DNA from: Glandiceps talaboti
Taxonomy: Eukaryota > Hemichordata > Enteropneusta > Spengelidae
Direction of reading: 5' to 3'
Assembly (NCBI RefSeq): GCF_964340395.1
Contig: NC_135551.1
Location: 4,931,463-4,995,462 of the forward strand
Length of the DNA stretch: 64,000 nucleotides
Shown: piece by piece, positions 36,560-50,125 of the stretch
How positions within the stretch are numbered: position 1 is the first letter of the stretch
Layout of the letters: each line of letters starts with the position of its first letter
The notes under the pieces: model-generated
Seen by the model: only the letters and a program-made list of their open reading frames with translations
Told to the model about the DNA's origin: nothing
Databases searched by the model: none
Translations under genes and position numbers: made by a program

Positions 36560-36850
36560 ATGATTTTCAGTAATTAGGTTATATCTTGAGAATGTACTTA
36601 AATTCAGCAGCATTTGGTAAATACGTCAACCATAATAAGAACACATATCCTGTAAAGCCTGTTGACATTATTTTGTTTAAATGAGTAATTTGCATAACTG
36701 ATGATCTTTGGCGATTAGGCAATATCTGACGAATGCAAGCTTAGAATTTCACATAATTTGATAATATATCAACCATAAACATGCACACATGACCTACGAT
36801 GTCTGTTGACACATACAATATTTTTCAAACTGTTCAACGGGCCAAACCTA
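36560..36850. repeat. AT-rich tandem repeat (~165 bp unit), left block
   Basis: About two units share TTAGGCAATATCTGA-like text, a TCAACCATAA block, AACACATATCCTG-like text and the phrase TGTTGACA. A related block in the same orientation lies at 41,150-41,550. Confidence 0.55.
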
Positions 36851-38544
36851 CCCATACTTTTGGCATTTCAAATCTTTTTGGTGATGGGCAATATATCCTC
36901 ATGCGGGCTTTTTTAAAAAATATTTTTTGAATAATACATGTAACCATCTACATCTGAGTCAATTCCAAATTATATAACGTTATACATAATCAGGACGCCA
37001 ACGTCCAAAAAGTGGCATAAAACAGGAGTTACCTTACACGGTTTGAAGTACAATTTTTGACGTCATAATTGGTTAGAGTAATATCTGGGCCTTCAGAAAA
37101 CTGATGTTGCCCCTCTGGACTGTCTCGCTCAAACTCACAGGAGGTAGTGTCCATGGTAACGGTGACATAATTGAATGATGCTAAACGTTAAAAAACGGCA
37201 TATCTCAGACTCCAGAAGTTCTATAATCATAATCAAAGTATGTGTATATATGTTTGGGGAGACGGGCAACTCAATGTTCATATGACCTTTCCGATCAAAG
37301 GTCAAAGTCATAGTGAAAATTCAAGGTCATCTTATTTTTTCTATATTTTTATTAAAGCTCTAGCGGAAGGTTTTATATAACAAACATCAGACATAGTTGT
37401 TATTGCTGAAAATCAGTCATGAAAATAGCAAATCGTATAGTCTTTCAGGAAAAATACAGTAAAAGCCTATTTGGAGATGTTACCAAGACAACTCACAACT
37501 GACATCAAGATCCACAATTGTGAAGAATATGACAATACTGAAGATCTCAAGGTCCCCAAGTGCTATAGATTTGTCTGTACATGGGTTTTAGGGGACGGGC
37601 AACTCACTGAACACATGATCTTTTTATCCAAGGCCAAGGTCATAGTCAAAATTCAAGGTCATGGTAATTTTTTAGTTTTTATCAACAAATCACCGAAACA
37701 TTACAATAATTACAATTAAAAGATAATGTTATAGGGTACAAAAAGGTCATTATAGAAATATTATGACAAAAATATGTTGGACGTTGCTTTGAAATTACAC
37801 AAATGAAATTACCGGGTCAACAAAATGATGTTAGCTCGTCAATTGATTGGGTATCTTGAATAATTCTCAAATAGTTTAATGTTGTATATCTTGGTGTCTG
37901 CAAGAGCTATAAGTATGGTGCAATTGTCCTTACATTGGTTTTGAATGGGCTACACATTGGTTACGTGATGTTTTACGTATAAGGTCAAAGTCAAACCTGA
38001 GGGCAGGCGTTTCAATGGGGGAGGGTGTTCCATACAGTAATATGAAAATGTTTAGTATTGGCATATCACCGCTGAGGAATGTACACCACGAATGCTATCA
38101 GCTATCGTTGTAAACGGCTACAAAGTCAACGTAGAAGAGGAATCACAACCAAACTTGAAATTAATCACCCAGTATGGGTAAATAAAGAAACAAACATATC
38201 TCAGAAACGAATTATCACCGCAAGGGAAGAAATCTACTGAACACAACAGACATAATTACCAAAATTATTCAAATATATTTGCTTGGTGGAACAAAACAAA
38301 CGAAATTAATAATAATAATACAATAGAATAATATATAACTGTATTGCCATTTGCTTAAATTGCATTGGAAATTGGTTTTAATTGAATGAAACATTGGAAG
38401 GAAAATGCAAGTGAAATATAAAAGCAAGAGATAAAATTAATGTAACACGTCTAACGATTTAAAATACACATGATGCTAAAAATACAAATACAGACACAAA
38501 TAACATGAAAGTAAAACAAATGGTAAAATATCCTAGGACTGGTT

Positions 38545-38965
38545 TAAAATGCGAATCGCAGATGGATAAAAGTTCTTTCTAAAACGTTCTGATTTCGTTT
38601 CTACACTCCTGTACCGCCTACCCGGTGGTAACGGTTCAAACAATGTATGTGCTGGGTGACTGGAATCCTTAATGATTGCTGTAGCTTCGCGAATGGATCT
38701 GGAATCATTTGATAGATTGATTGTAAGGATGGTGATTCTGTACCGATGATTCTCAGTGCTGTCAGGACGACTCTCAAGTGCAACAACTCATCGTAGGTGA
38801 TATTGTTAAACCAGATTCTCTATGACAGTGCGGTAAAACTGACTAAAATACAACCACGACTCATTTCAAATTTCTTTAAACGTCTCAAAAAATAATGACA
38901 CTGTTGTGCTTTCTTTACGAAGTGTTCAGTATTTGTTTGCCAAGACACTCAATGTGAAAGATGAA
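38545..38965 (-). mobile_element. LINE RT C-terminal remnant
   Basis: Minus-strand reading gives EHFVKKAQQCHYFLRRLKKF, then WFNNITYDELL, then after frame changes KDSSHPAHTLFEPLPPGRR, SVETKSERFRKNF and YPSAIRILNQS followed by a stop. This is the post-RT region of a CR1/L2-group LINE related to the one at 2,640-3,250. Frameshifts and a stop make it dead, and it is nested inside the long-armed DNA element. Confidence 0.82.
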
Positions 38966-39934
38966 TACCCAGGAATTTGAAAATACTGGCAATTAACTTA
39001 ATCTGCACCACGAATATCCAAATTGTCAATAGCATGCCACCTTACCAATAATGAAATGGCTTTAATATAAAATAAAATCACTTGGTAAAGGGTTGGCATT
39101 CATTTCCACACAAAAGTTCCCAACAAAAAATAAAGGAATCCAACTAATCAGAAAGATGAATGATTTCTAGTGCATAATCCGTCTGAAATATCTGAAGTAA
39201 GAAATAAAATATGAAAACAACGTCCTTTAATAGACTATTAAAATCGATGGACACCACATATACTATCTAGAAGCAACAGCAGGAGAAGCATTGTCAAAAT
39301 TCCTTTTACAATATACATGTAAAGCCTCAAAATGCGATGTGATCACCTTTTATCTAAAACCGTACGTATTGAGTGAGTTGCCAGTAGAGCTTTGAGATCT
39401 TGAGAAATACATCATTTTCGTTTTTTACATAATTATGTATCTCGACTTTAGTCCTGGTTACAAACTTTTGTAAGTAAGTATCGGGAATAAAATATACACT
39501 GAGCTTGAATATAAACCGAGCTTGAGTTAAAAGTAGGATCCTGACTGCAATTTACATAACCAATCAAGTTACATCAAATTACTTATTCTCAAGTCTAAAC
39601 AATCTCTACTAAGCAATCCTATATATTCCTAATTGACCAATCGTCGGGATTTCAGCCTTTCTGTTCATTTTGCTGTCAATTTCGCCTGGTAAAAAATGTG
39701 AGTTCTAAACATATTTGTTCTAGCGAGGTGGATTTTTGACTGATCTGAAGTCAATTTATGGCATTTTTTTCAGGATATGAAAATTATAATAGTACTCGCT
39801 TTTGGGTATGGCTGTTGATCAGTCTCAACCCTTGTGGGTTATTTCCATATGTGACCATTTCTGGGGGGGGGGGGCAGTGTTTGTTTGTTCGTTGTCGTTT
39901 ACTCATGTATGTATCTACTCATTTGTCGGTTTAT

Positions 39935-40005
39935 TTTGTTTGTTTGTTTGTTTACTTGTTTATTTGTTTGTTTTTGTTCGTTTACTTGTTTGTTTGTTTT
40001 GTTGT
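39935..40005. repeat. (TTTG)n-like imperfect microsatellite
   Basis: Interrupted TTTG units with TTTAC and TTCG variants. Confidence 0.8.
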
Positions 40006-41149
40006 TTATATTGTAAACAGAACTAAATGAGCCTGAGCTCCCTGTGCTTGAATCGAAAAGTTAAGTGTGTTGCCCGTCCCTTAAAACCAATACCAGTTGT
40101 CTTAGTAACAGAAGTTTGTAATAAAAGCAGCTCAGTATATGCCTTTGTTGTATTTTTCCTGAAAGACTATATAACTTGCTATTGTCTGAGCGATTTTCAT
40201 CTGTAAAGATCGTGTCTGATGTTAGCTATAGAAAAGATTCCGACGGCATTTTAATAATTACAAAAAATAAGATGACTTTGAATTTTGACAATGACCTTGA
40301 CCTTAGATCGATATGATCATATAATCAGTGAATTGCTTGTCCCCAAAAACCCTTATTCAAACACTTACATCATGTCAATAGCACTTTCAGGTTAGTATAT
40401 TATCACTTTGGTATAATTGGGGATATTGACAGCAGTTGTCTTGGTAACAGCATTTTGCAACAAAACACCTTCATATATACTTTTTTCACGTTTTTCTAAA
40501 AGATTGTATCCCGAGAGAATCCCGAGGGGCAAAATCAGTTTTCTGAAGGCCAAGATGTTACTCTAACCAAATATACTGCCAAAAATCGTACTTCAAGCCG
40601 GGCATTTGCTTTTCAAAATTTCAGCCTTGGCGCCCTGACTATTGGTTGGTTATAGCTGCTATTTTAAAGCATTATTGTACCATATAATTTACATCACCAC
40701 TGAAGGTGAGGAAAGAGGTGGCTAAAATAATCTCGATTTTATTTTGGCGAGTCTTAACAGTTTTTGAGAGGAGAGAGTTTGGGTGGAGAGGCGCTACAGC
40801 ATTTGTTTGACTAAATTGTGTACATTTCCTAACTGTAGAACTGATGGAAATTGATTGCCATACAGACAGATCGCGAGAGATAAAATCAAAATGAATGAGT
40901 AAGTACTGTGTAGACTCAACAGGAAATGGTTTACCATCATTAATATTGCATATGGCCTGTTTATACATCTTTGTCCGTCACTTAAAATCACCTACCCAAT
41001 GTGGTGGGCTAGGTTGCCCATTGAACAGCTTTTCAAAATATTTTTTTTTCTGGCCATCACGACATTTGATAAGTAGACTTTATCTTACAATAAAAGCTTT
41101 ATTTTTATATATCTCGGTAATCCATGAATGAATCATAACAAATCACACG

Positions 41150-41550
41150 TGTACTGTAAAGCTTCCTGATGTAACTTTTATTTTTAATGAGAAATTTGCT
41201 TAATTATTGATTTTCAATAACTGCCATGAATATAATATAATACAAACTTCAAATTTTACACAATATGGTACACATCAATCATAACAAAGATAACATGTTT
41301 TTGTGCAGTTTTTAATAGTGATATTTAATTTACATAAATAATCAATTTTGATAATTAGGCAATATTTGTAATATAATGCAGCCTTTAAATTTTATATTAA
41401 TTTAGTATATACATTGATAGTAAAGAAGTACATGTGTCCTTGTTGATTGATCTTATAATCTTAATGACCGTTTGATAATTGGGCAATATCGTAAGTATAC
41501 AAGGTCAAATTTCAAATAATTTCATTCAATCAATTTTCAAATTACGGGAT
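41150..41550. repeat. AT-rich tandem repeat, right block
   Basis: Two to three ~165-bp units with ATAATTAGGCAATATTTG, CATCAATCATAA-like text and a TGTGCAGTTTTTAATAG-type spacer, related to 36,560-36,850. Confidence 0.5.
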
Positions 41551-41839
41551 ACATCTTGTATATGTTAGCTATAGCACAGAATGGTGTAACAATGTGTGTA
41601 GGGACAGAATACGCTTTGCCCTTACCTGAGGCATTTAATTTCCTTCTCGTTAATTTTGTTTGAACAGAAACTCTGTGTATGGTTTCGACTGAACATATGA
41701 AGCCATGTACTGGTTTGGATAGCCCAGTCTTATCAGTTAAACAATGGTGTATGCCGCAGAACTGTTGTTGGCACTCCCGTTTGGAATACTGCTATCAAAA
41801 ATCGTCAATACGTATGTTTCTCAATCCATCCTAACCATA

Positions 41840-42190
<351 letters not shown>

Positions 42191-42917
42191 GTATGTACTT
42201 GCGCAGCATAACTGATCAACTGTATATTTGTAATTTCATCGTGTGTACACAATACATTGTATATTTTGAGGCATATAGAGTACATTGCTGTCACTTTTTG
42301 TATAAATTACATATAAATATGTAAGGAGACAGGCCCAGACTAACTATAAGCTATTCCTGACTCCCTATTTATCCACTGTTATATTTATTTGGGGTAAATA
42401 ATAAACTGACACTGATTTTGGTCAACAACTTGACATCTCAATATCTATCCACAATTGACATCGAATTAGTATTTGTGTTCACGATACAATTAATGATAAA
42501 TTACAAGCACAGTGCAATAGCTATTTTCCGATATAAATCATTGTTACAATTAAGCGGAACCCTCCATGTACCTAGATAAAATAATAGTATATTGGTCCAC
42601 AATTATGCAACAAAATGCTGGAAAAAATAGTTTCACTCCAGTTTGAAAGTTTGAAGAAAGAGTATAAGGATCAAACTCTTGATATATATATAATTGATTT
42701 TGTAATGTTTTCTATTTTCACTCATTATATAGTCTTTCTTGCTATTGTTTTATTTCTGATTTCATTCTGGAAGTTTATTACAACGATGCATTATAGCAGC
42801 ATCACCATAGTTACACCATGTTATTTAGTATTGTAACTTCCAAGTGACTATACTAACCTATTTAATTTGTAACTATTTTCCACCCTCTCACTATCAGCAT
42901 TTTTTTTATATGCATGA

Positions 42918-42918
42918 A

Positions 42919-42997
<79 letters not shown>
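42918..42997. repeat. (TA)n microsatellite
   Basis: About 38 uninterrupted TA units, within intron 1 of the mosaic gene. Confidence 0.97.
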
Positions 42998-43001
<4 letters not shown>

Positions 43002-43105
43002 CAAATCAGTTAACGTTATTGCAAAGCTCAGATGATATACTGGTCACGTTCGTGTCTATATTAAAACAATTTGCATATATATTGTCTAAATTCCAAAACT
43101 TTTAG

Positions 43106-43414
43106 ATCTAGATAACATAGCTCTGGTGTCCTTGATAATAAACCACTTTATGGTCGAATCATCTGAAGTAATGACTGATGGAATATGTGAACTTGACGAT
43201 GATTATCTTTTGAGGGGAGCTGTTATATTGTATGGCGTCATGCTTGAGCAGATTGACTTTAAAACTCGGGATGCTGTTCCACATCATAAAACTGTGAACG
43301 TTCTTGTTCCTCTTAACAATTGCATTTCTGAATTTCTCAGACCTTTTGTCACAATACTGTTCGGAAAAGCAATCTTCTTACACAGTACCAGAGTGCTGAC
43401 CAATGAAGATTATA
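43106..43414 (+). CDS. Mosaic receptor-like gene, exon 2 (unassigned extracellular module)
   Basis: Acceptor CTTTTAG| then AT CTA GAT (a second AG six bases on would drop two codons without changing frame); donor GAT TAT A|GTAAGTAT. The length, 309 bases, is a multiple of three with both ends in phase 1. The peptide includes NIALVSLIINHFMV, DGICELDDDYLLRGAVILYG, VNVLVPLNNCISEF and FVTILFGKAIFLHSTRV. Two cysteines (GIC and NNC) could pair. The alternating hydrophobic pattern suggests a beta-rich fold. It runs into exon 3 after only 369 bases and the two may form one domain. I do not recognise the family. The clean phase and open frame make it a credible exon. Confidence 0.75.
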
Positions 43415-43783
43415 GTAAGTATACGTACCGTTCACATTGTTACCATATATTTAGTAGTCAATGCAGCAATGAAGCTTTTAATATATCTATTAAAATATAT
43501 TAATAATGTAAAAAGAGAAAAATATGCAAAACATACAACGTATTCTTTAGAATTAAATGAAGATCAGCATATAGCTCACGCAGGATATCTTATTATACTT
43601 GACTCCAGATAGAAACGACATGGGTTCACGTAAAATCTACTTCTTGTGATTATTAATGCACACCCATTATATGAAATTATTTTGATATTACAAATTTACC
43701 ACCGTCATGTATAAAACAACTACTTAATAGTCTAGACAGGTCAGATAAATTTTAATATTTTATACTTTACACGTGGCCTGAAG

Positions 43784-44002
43784 ACGGACTAGGTTATGTG
43801 CTATTTATAGAAACCACACAAACAACATCTCTAGGATGTCATCGTGGTGGTTTTGGGCCCGATGACTGGTATTTAAGTACTGGTGGCTCCGTGTGGCTCC
43901 AATGGTTCTGTCAACAACATCGTGCATTTGAAGGATTGATTATGATTTCTAAATATGCGTTCCAGAATGTCGTCATTAAGGAGATAGAAGTGTACACGGC
44001 AG
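43784..44002 (+). CDS. Mosaic receptor-like gene, exon 3 (discoidin/fucolectin-like end)
   Basis: Acceptor GGCCTGAAG|AC, donor GCA G|GTACTT. It is 219 bases, phase 1 to phase 1. The peptide is [18 protein letters not shown], then [20 protein letters not shown], then [19 protein letters not shown]. The closing VVIKEIEVY and the preceding WLQWxC with a basic spacer recall the C-terminal strands of galactose-binding-like (F5/8C or F-type lectin) domains, where EVEVY is common. That reading is by resemblance only. A (CA)n/(TC)n/(TCTA)n/(TGTC)n cluster begins 170 bases downstream in the intron and accounts for the much longer open frame. Confidence 0.75.
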
Positions 44003-44174
44003 GTACTTACATGTCACACTTTTATAATGTTATGCAAATTTCCACCAGACCCATTATCAAAAGCAATAGAATACTTGAAGATTTTCTGCAATACTTCACT
44101 TTTACTCTCGTTAAATTGTCATATACGGATAATGGGGTAGATACATGTATTCGCTTAGCTACCATCTCTCTCTA

Positions 44175-44575
<401 letters not shown>

Positions 44576-45079
44576 ATGTCTGCATACGTGTAATCGGGAC
44601 AGGACAGAGATATGCTGATTATTGCAATGTTTATAATAAAACAAATATGCATTACACTTAAATAACTTTATAAAGGTTAAATGCTCCAAAATAAAATTGA
44701 AAAGGCTGACACTTGTTGGGAAAAAAAAGAACTGCGGAACCGAACATCGTTCATTGTGTTTCTTTTATTGCGTACACTTTTATGGGACGATCCACGTCTA
44801 CTTCACGCTCCGGGCTCAATAAGTAAAATTTAGTATAGTCCAGAAAGCAGTCATATTTTACTACACTGCAAAGTGGAATGTGAATTCCAGCATAATGTAT
44901 CATGTAAATGATTGTTATTCTACTTTATAATAATGATATTAATATTACACAGGGTCGTAAACCTTCATATAACGTGAGTAATAAAACACGCGGCCGCTGA
45001 GTGAAACGTTAACAATTTAATATCCCTTAATATTGATATTTCATTTGATAATGTTATATAATTTGACTGTATTGGTACA

Positions 45080-47455
45080 TCATTTGAGGGTAGTATCAAT
45101 CAAAAGATTTTGTATAGGCCAAAATCCAATACGACGTAGTGTTCTATGGTGAGGAACAGGAGCGATAGTAAGCCAATCTAAAATCTTAAGAGAGAAATGT
45201 CTTGCAAACAGATGTGTCTTGATGTTCTTCTTGAATTTATCGACAGTTGACAAAGAACAATGTTCAAATGGCATACTGTTCCACAAGATTGGCGATGCTC
45301 ACAAGAATGCATTCTCACCGTATGAATTTGTATTACAGCTAGCTTGTACATGAAGTACACTTGTTATTTGAGCGAAGTGAACGTGTGGTAGGTTTAATAT
45401 TGATCAAGTCAGCGATGCAACCAGGAGTGATGTTTTGAGTGCCTCGTAGGTGCTCAGTAGTACTTTGTATTGAATCTTGTAATGCATAGGTAGCCAGTGA
45501 AGATCAGAAAGAGCGGGTGTGAGGTAATATGTTTTCTTTGTACGTGACACAATCCTAGCTGCTGTATTTTGGGCATGTTGAAGGGGGGGGGGGGCAATGT
45601 CTTTTGGCTGGCACCCCATACAGGAGGGCATTGCAGTAGTTGTGATGATATGAGTGCATGAACAAGTTTCTGACAAACTTCCTTTGTAAGATACTGGCGT
45701 ATGCGACCTATTGTTCGGAGGTGAAAAAGAACTAATCTACATGTCAAAGAGATGTACTTCTTGAGATTATAAGGTCATCAAATGTGACATGGTGACCAAT
45801 GTTGCGTGCTGAATCCACTAACTACTCTGAAGATGATCCAAATAATATAGATGTGATTGATGGGACGAGGAAGCCTGTTGAACTGAGACCTGATAAGGAA
45901 GGACTCAGTTTTACCATCATTGAGCTGTACTTTATTTTTTGGTCATCCATGCTTTGATATTATGTTCAGCATTTTTCATCTTAGTTACTGTATTTGATGT
46001 GTCTGTTTGGGAAATTTATTGATAAATCTGGTTGTGTACTATAAGTTGTTGGAAATTGAAATTGTAATGTCGGATTAACTTTCCGAGTGGTGATATGTAT
46101 AGGCAGAATAATAATGGCCCAAGCACAGAGCCTTGCGGTACTCTACGCTGCACATGTTGGGTATCTGATAGTATGCCTTGTTCCGATATGGACTGTTGTC
46201 TGTCTTCGAGGTATGACGAGAACCACTCTAGTGGAATGCCTGTAATACCAAACTTGGATAATCTTGAAATTAGTACATCATGATCTATGGTATCGAGTGC
46301 GGCCAAACAGATCTAAGACGACCAGTAGTACGCATTTTCCTGAGTCAAGTGCCGTACAAATGTGACTTTGACGAGTGCTGTCTCGGTACTATGACATTTC
46401 CTATAAGCAGATTGAATAGGTTCCAGGTATTCGTTGGATGAGAGATAAGTATTGAGTTGAGCATCTACCACTTTCTGAAGTACCATTGATTGGCAGGGCA
46501 AGTTTGAAATTGGTCTATGGTTCTTGTACATGTCAGAGTCAAGTGACAACTTCTTGAGTATGGGTGCGAAAATCGGCTTTTTTAGTGATTCTGGAACTAT
46601 TCCATGTGTGAGTTGAGTATTGCGCACATAATCACCAACAGTTTTTCTTTGCATTGTTTCAGCAACAACGTAAGTTGGAATTGGGTCAAGTAGACAGGTT
46701 TTTGATGGTGATTTTCGTGATTATTTCTCCAATATCGTCTGCAATGACATGTTGGAAGGTAGAGAATGTTGCTGAAATAGTGATCTCTGATTTTCTTTGC
46801 TGTCAGTGATTAAATTTGAGTACCATTCCTTCTTAACTTTTTATTTACGAGGTAACATTTCTGGAATCTTGGAAAATCTGGCGGTGTACTTCTAGCTTAG
46901 AGGTGTACCACAGACGTTCAGCTGCTACCCTTTTCTTCATTACCATATCAACTTCGGTTGTATACCATTTAATGTCTGAATGTACAGTGACAGTCCGCCC
47001 GTTCAGAGGAGCATGGATTTCAAGAAGCTGAGTAAGATGTCTGTTGAATGATGCTATGGCAGAAGAGGGGTATTTTGGTGGTGACGCGAGATTTGGGAGA
47101 GAATTCAGATCATGGGTGAAGTCTTCCATCGAGATCGTCGAGATACATCGAAAAGTTATTTCACGTCTTGAAAGTGACGGTTTATGAAGTATAAGATCGG
47201 CATGGACGGGATTGAGAGTAAATCTGAGAGTCCAGTGAAACCGATGAAAGTATTATTGATATTTGTTGGAGAATTAGACATGATCTCATTAAATTTCCCA
47301 GTAGCAGGATGACTAGTATCGTCGATGTGTAGGTGGAAATCACCGACAATGTAGAGATGACTTAGACACATCACTAATCTTGCAAATATAGAACTAAATT
47401 CTGTCATGAATTGAGAAACTGACAATTTGTTTTTAACGGAAGGTGGTGGTTGTAT
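45080..47455 (-). mobile_element. L2-like LINE with endonuclease, RT and C-terminus, decayed
   Basis: On the minus strand from 47,455: SVSQFMTEFSSIFARLV and HLYIVGDFHLHIDD (AP-endonuclease GDFN-like block); then HAPLNGRTVTV and IKWYTTEVDMVMKKR (linker). Then NHRPISNLPCQSMVLQKVVD, QSAYRKCHSTETALVKV, LDTIDHDVLISRLSKFGI (motif A), VQRRVPQGSVLGPLLFCLYI (motif B) and, downstream, LVLFHLRTIGRIRQYLT, LHWLPMHYKIQYKVLLSTYEAL and WNSMPFEHCSLSTVDKFKKN. This is the full domain order of vertebrate-type L2 elements. Motif C and several joins are broken, and frames change at least five times. It lies in the intron of the mosaic gene, antisense to it. Confidence 0.92.
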
Positions 47456-47729
47456 ACGATTAGGATCTTTGACGAGAGGACCTTTTGCATTGATTACGTG
47501 CCATATAGTATTGGTGAATATTTGTAAGATCTACTAGAAACTGACCGGTCCCTAAGGATCTAACACGGGAAAAATTTGTGAGGAAAATATATATTGTTCC
47601 ACTGTAATTAACAGTGGACGTTTCGATGGGTTTTCTTTCTATTGGAAATTGATACAATGTTACCACTTGCTGGCTTGTCGTCCCTAAGAAATAGTGCTCA
47701 AAAACTCCAAACACAGAGCAAATATACAT

Positions 47730-48060
47730 ATTAGAATATATGATAAAGTTTTACAGTTAAAGTCTTTCCTTGATCGCTAAGGACTGACACATTAGCATGA
47801 TAAATTGTGATCGATACACATATCGGTACGCGCGTAAGTACCAGTAAATCACTGATGGCGAGATCATAATGTTAGAGCTTCCTGAATATTCATTAGTTAC
47901 GTACCAAGTATGACCTGACCCTTTTGTGACCTTTTTGCTTGAGGTTAAGTTTTAAGGTTAGTTGATTATCCTATTTTATTTTAGTGATATATATGTGTCA
48001 AAAATGATATCTCTGACATCTTCAATTCTCCAATACTGATTGTTGGATTTAATATGTGAA
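47730..48060. other. No gene recognised
   Basis: Short AT-rich stretch between the LINE and the SINE. Around 47,640-47,700 a block (ATACAATGTTACCACTTGCT) resembles 18,430-18,480 in duplication copy A, a minor dispersed repeat. Confidence 0.4.
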
Positions 48061-48064
48061 ATAT

Positions 48065-48418
48065 ATAATGTTAATGTTGGGTTTTTATATAGCACTTTCC
48101 CACTCCGTGTTCAAAGCGTTTTACAATTATTACCCCTGGCTCGGATCAGAACGGCACAACGGCCCTTTAGTCTTCCTCAACTCCCCGGGGAGCATACAAT
48201 CCATTGCAGCCATTTCAGCGCATAGGATTAAAGCCTTCACATTGCAACCTACATCCTACCAGGTCCCCAGTTATACAGCTGGGTTGACTGAGGCACAGTC
48301 GTGGTTCAAATCTTGCCCAAGGACTTTAGCCACTCAGAAACAAACAGCAGGCAGCGACGGGGCTCGAACCTGCAACCTGTAGATTCCAAGCCGGTCACGC
48401 TAACCATTCACCCATCAT
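48065..48418 (-). mobile_element. tRNA-derived SINE
   Basis: The minus-strand head (48,416-48,350) has GGTGAATGGTTAGCGTGACC (A-box-like TGGTTAGCG) and, 30-40 bases on, GGTTGCAGGTTCGAGCCCC, containing an intact RNA polymerase III B box GGTTCGAGCC. The body then includes CTTGGGCAAG, AACCCAGCTGTATAAC and GAGCCAGGGGTAATAATTG and ends near TATATAAAAACCC. The whole unit is about 350 bp. Its identity as a tRNA-derived SINE is by box spacing; the name of the family is not known to me. Confidence 0.85.
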
Positions 48419-48444
48419 GACAAATATATGAATGTTTCTGGTGT

Positions 48445-48735
48445 GGATGGGTAGAGCGTGTATACGGGTGGGGTGTGGGTGGTTAGAGCATGTATAAGGG
48501 GTGGGGTGTGGGTGGGTAGAGCGTGTATAGGGTGTGGATGGGTAGAGCGTGTATAGGGGTGGGGTATGGGTGGGTAGAGCTTGTATAGGGGGTGGGGGTG
48601 GGTGGGTAGAGTGTGTATAGGGGAGGAGTGTGGGTGGGTGGGTAGACTGTATGGGGGTGGGGTGTGGGTGGGTAGATCGTGTATAAGGGGTGGGGTGTAG
48701 GTGGGTAGAGCGTAGGGGGTGGGCTGTGAAGGGGG
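48445..48735. repeat. G-rich minisatellite (~36 bp unit)
   Basis: About eight imperfect units of GGTGTGGGTGGGTAGAGCGT plus GTATAGGGGTGG. Clustered G runs could form G-quadruplexes. Confidence 0.9.
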
Positions 48736-48749
48736 GGGGGGGGCTAGTT

Positions 48750-49026
48750 GTGGTGGTGGGGCTATTTATGGTTTTGATATTTTGTTTTCAAAAATGATAT
48801 GTTTACGACTGCTCCAAAACTTGTCGGATTGCTTTGATATTTGGTGTCCATGTGTCTTTGGGGTCTAGTCAGATTTGTTCATGTTTTATGTTCATGAATT
48901 ATTTACTTTTTAGCAAAGTTGTTGTCAGTCGATATCATTCATCATTTGTCAACTTTATTTATTGTCATTGTCTTTCATGAAACCAGCAGTCTGACAGATG
49001 GTTTAATAATTGGTGGGTGGGTGGAT

Positions 49027-49057
<31 letters not shown>

Positions 49058-50030
49058 GGCTGATCATGTTTAATGTCAGTTTGATGTGTGTTATTTTCTA
49101 TTTTAATTGGTATGTTTGGTCAAAACTTATACTGTCGTCCTCTTCTCCAAAACCAGTGGTCGGATTGGTTTGGTTTATGTGAAGTTGGTATGAGTAATTT
49201 TCTGTTTTTTATTTTTTTTTTTGTATTTTTGGTCAAATATTATAATGATTTTCTATTACTTGACCATTGATCAGACTGCTTTTTGGTATTTGGTGTGTAT
49301 GTGCCTTGGTAGAGATTATTCAGATTTGTTTAAATCAGATTGATACGTTTTGTTTTATACTTGTAAGTGGAGATTATCAGTCTCACCTAAAGTATTTGCT
49401 ATGGTATATTTTGAATACAGATAATGTTGTCGTCAACCATTCACAACCATAGAGCAGGTACTATAATGCCTAATCAAATAAAACATTCAAATGTAACACA
49501 ACTAGGGTAATTTGAGCGTGGTGTGGGCACAGCATTGAGTTAATATATTTACACTTAAAGAACAACTTTCGTTTGATTAAGATAAATATTCTACTCTTAT
49601 GTCTTGACAGTTATTGAATTACTGTAAGTTATGCATCAGTAATAGACGTCATAGAATTATAATACACCATACAGAGGAAATGAAAAAATAGGAATTGTAA
49701 CTGTACGTAATGAAATAGAACGAATCGAAACAAAACAAAACAGAACGAAACGAAACAAAGCGAAACTGTACAATATGAAACGAATGAAATGATACTAAAA
49801 TAATGCTTTGACATATAATAGACAACCATGTTGTTTGCTTGAAATATATACCAAATTACAATGCCTTTTGTCTAAAAAAAATATAGAGAAGACGTTTGAT
49901 GAAAGAGATGAAAGAGAATGAAACATTAAATGTCTTAGCATGAAATGAAACTAATATGTAAGGACATGACAATGTGATGTTTTTGCTCTTGAATGGCATG
50001 AAAATGTATATATGTTACATTTAAACAGGC
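48750..50030. other. No gene recognised (intronic)
   Basis: AT-rich with an 18-base G run near 49,043. A low-complexity AACAAA/GAAACG stretch lies near 49,725-49,770. Confidence 0.5.
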
Positions 50031-50125
50031 ATGATATATGTTCCCTTTCAAAGAGTGTAAATTAGAGTCCTTGTGTATTTGTGTTACTGAGATCATCATC
50101 GTCACTTTGTTGTTTTCCATTCCAG

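Larger units (their letters stand above)
36992..40640. mobile_element. DNA element with long (~0.6-0.75 kb) inverted arms
   Basis: The left arm runs 36,992-37,760 and the right arm 40,060-40,640 inverted. Paired blocks include CAGGACGCCAACG/GGCGCCCTG, TTGAAGTACAATTTTTG with its partner in the other arm, GGTTAGAGTAATATCTGG, GGCCTTCAGAAAACTGATGT, GGGACGGGCAACTCA and CAAGGTCATAGTCAAAATTC. The left arm is itself two ~330-bp tandem units. The interior holds a LINE remnant. No transposase was recognised. Confidence 0.75.

Noticed and set aside
37471-37719. 82-codon frame in the long-armed element
   Set aside because: It lies within the tandemly repeated arm and is not preserved in the other unit or the opposite arm.
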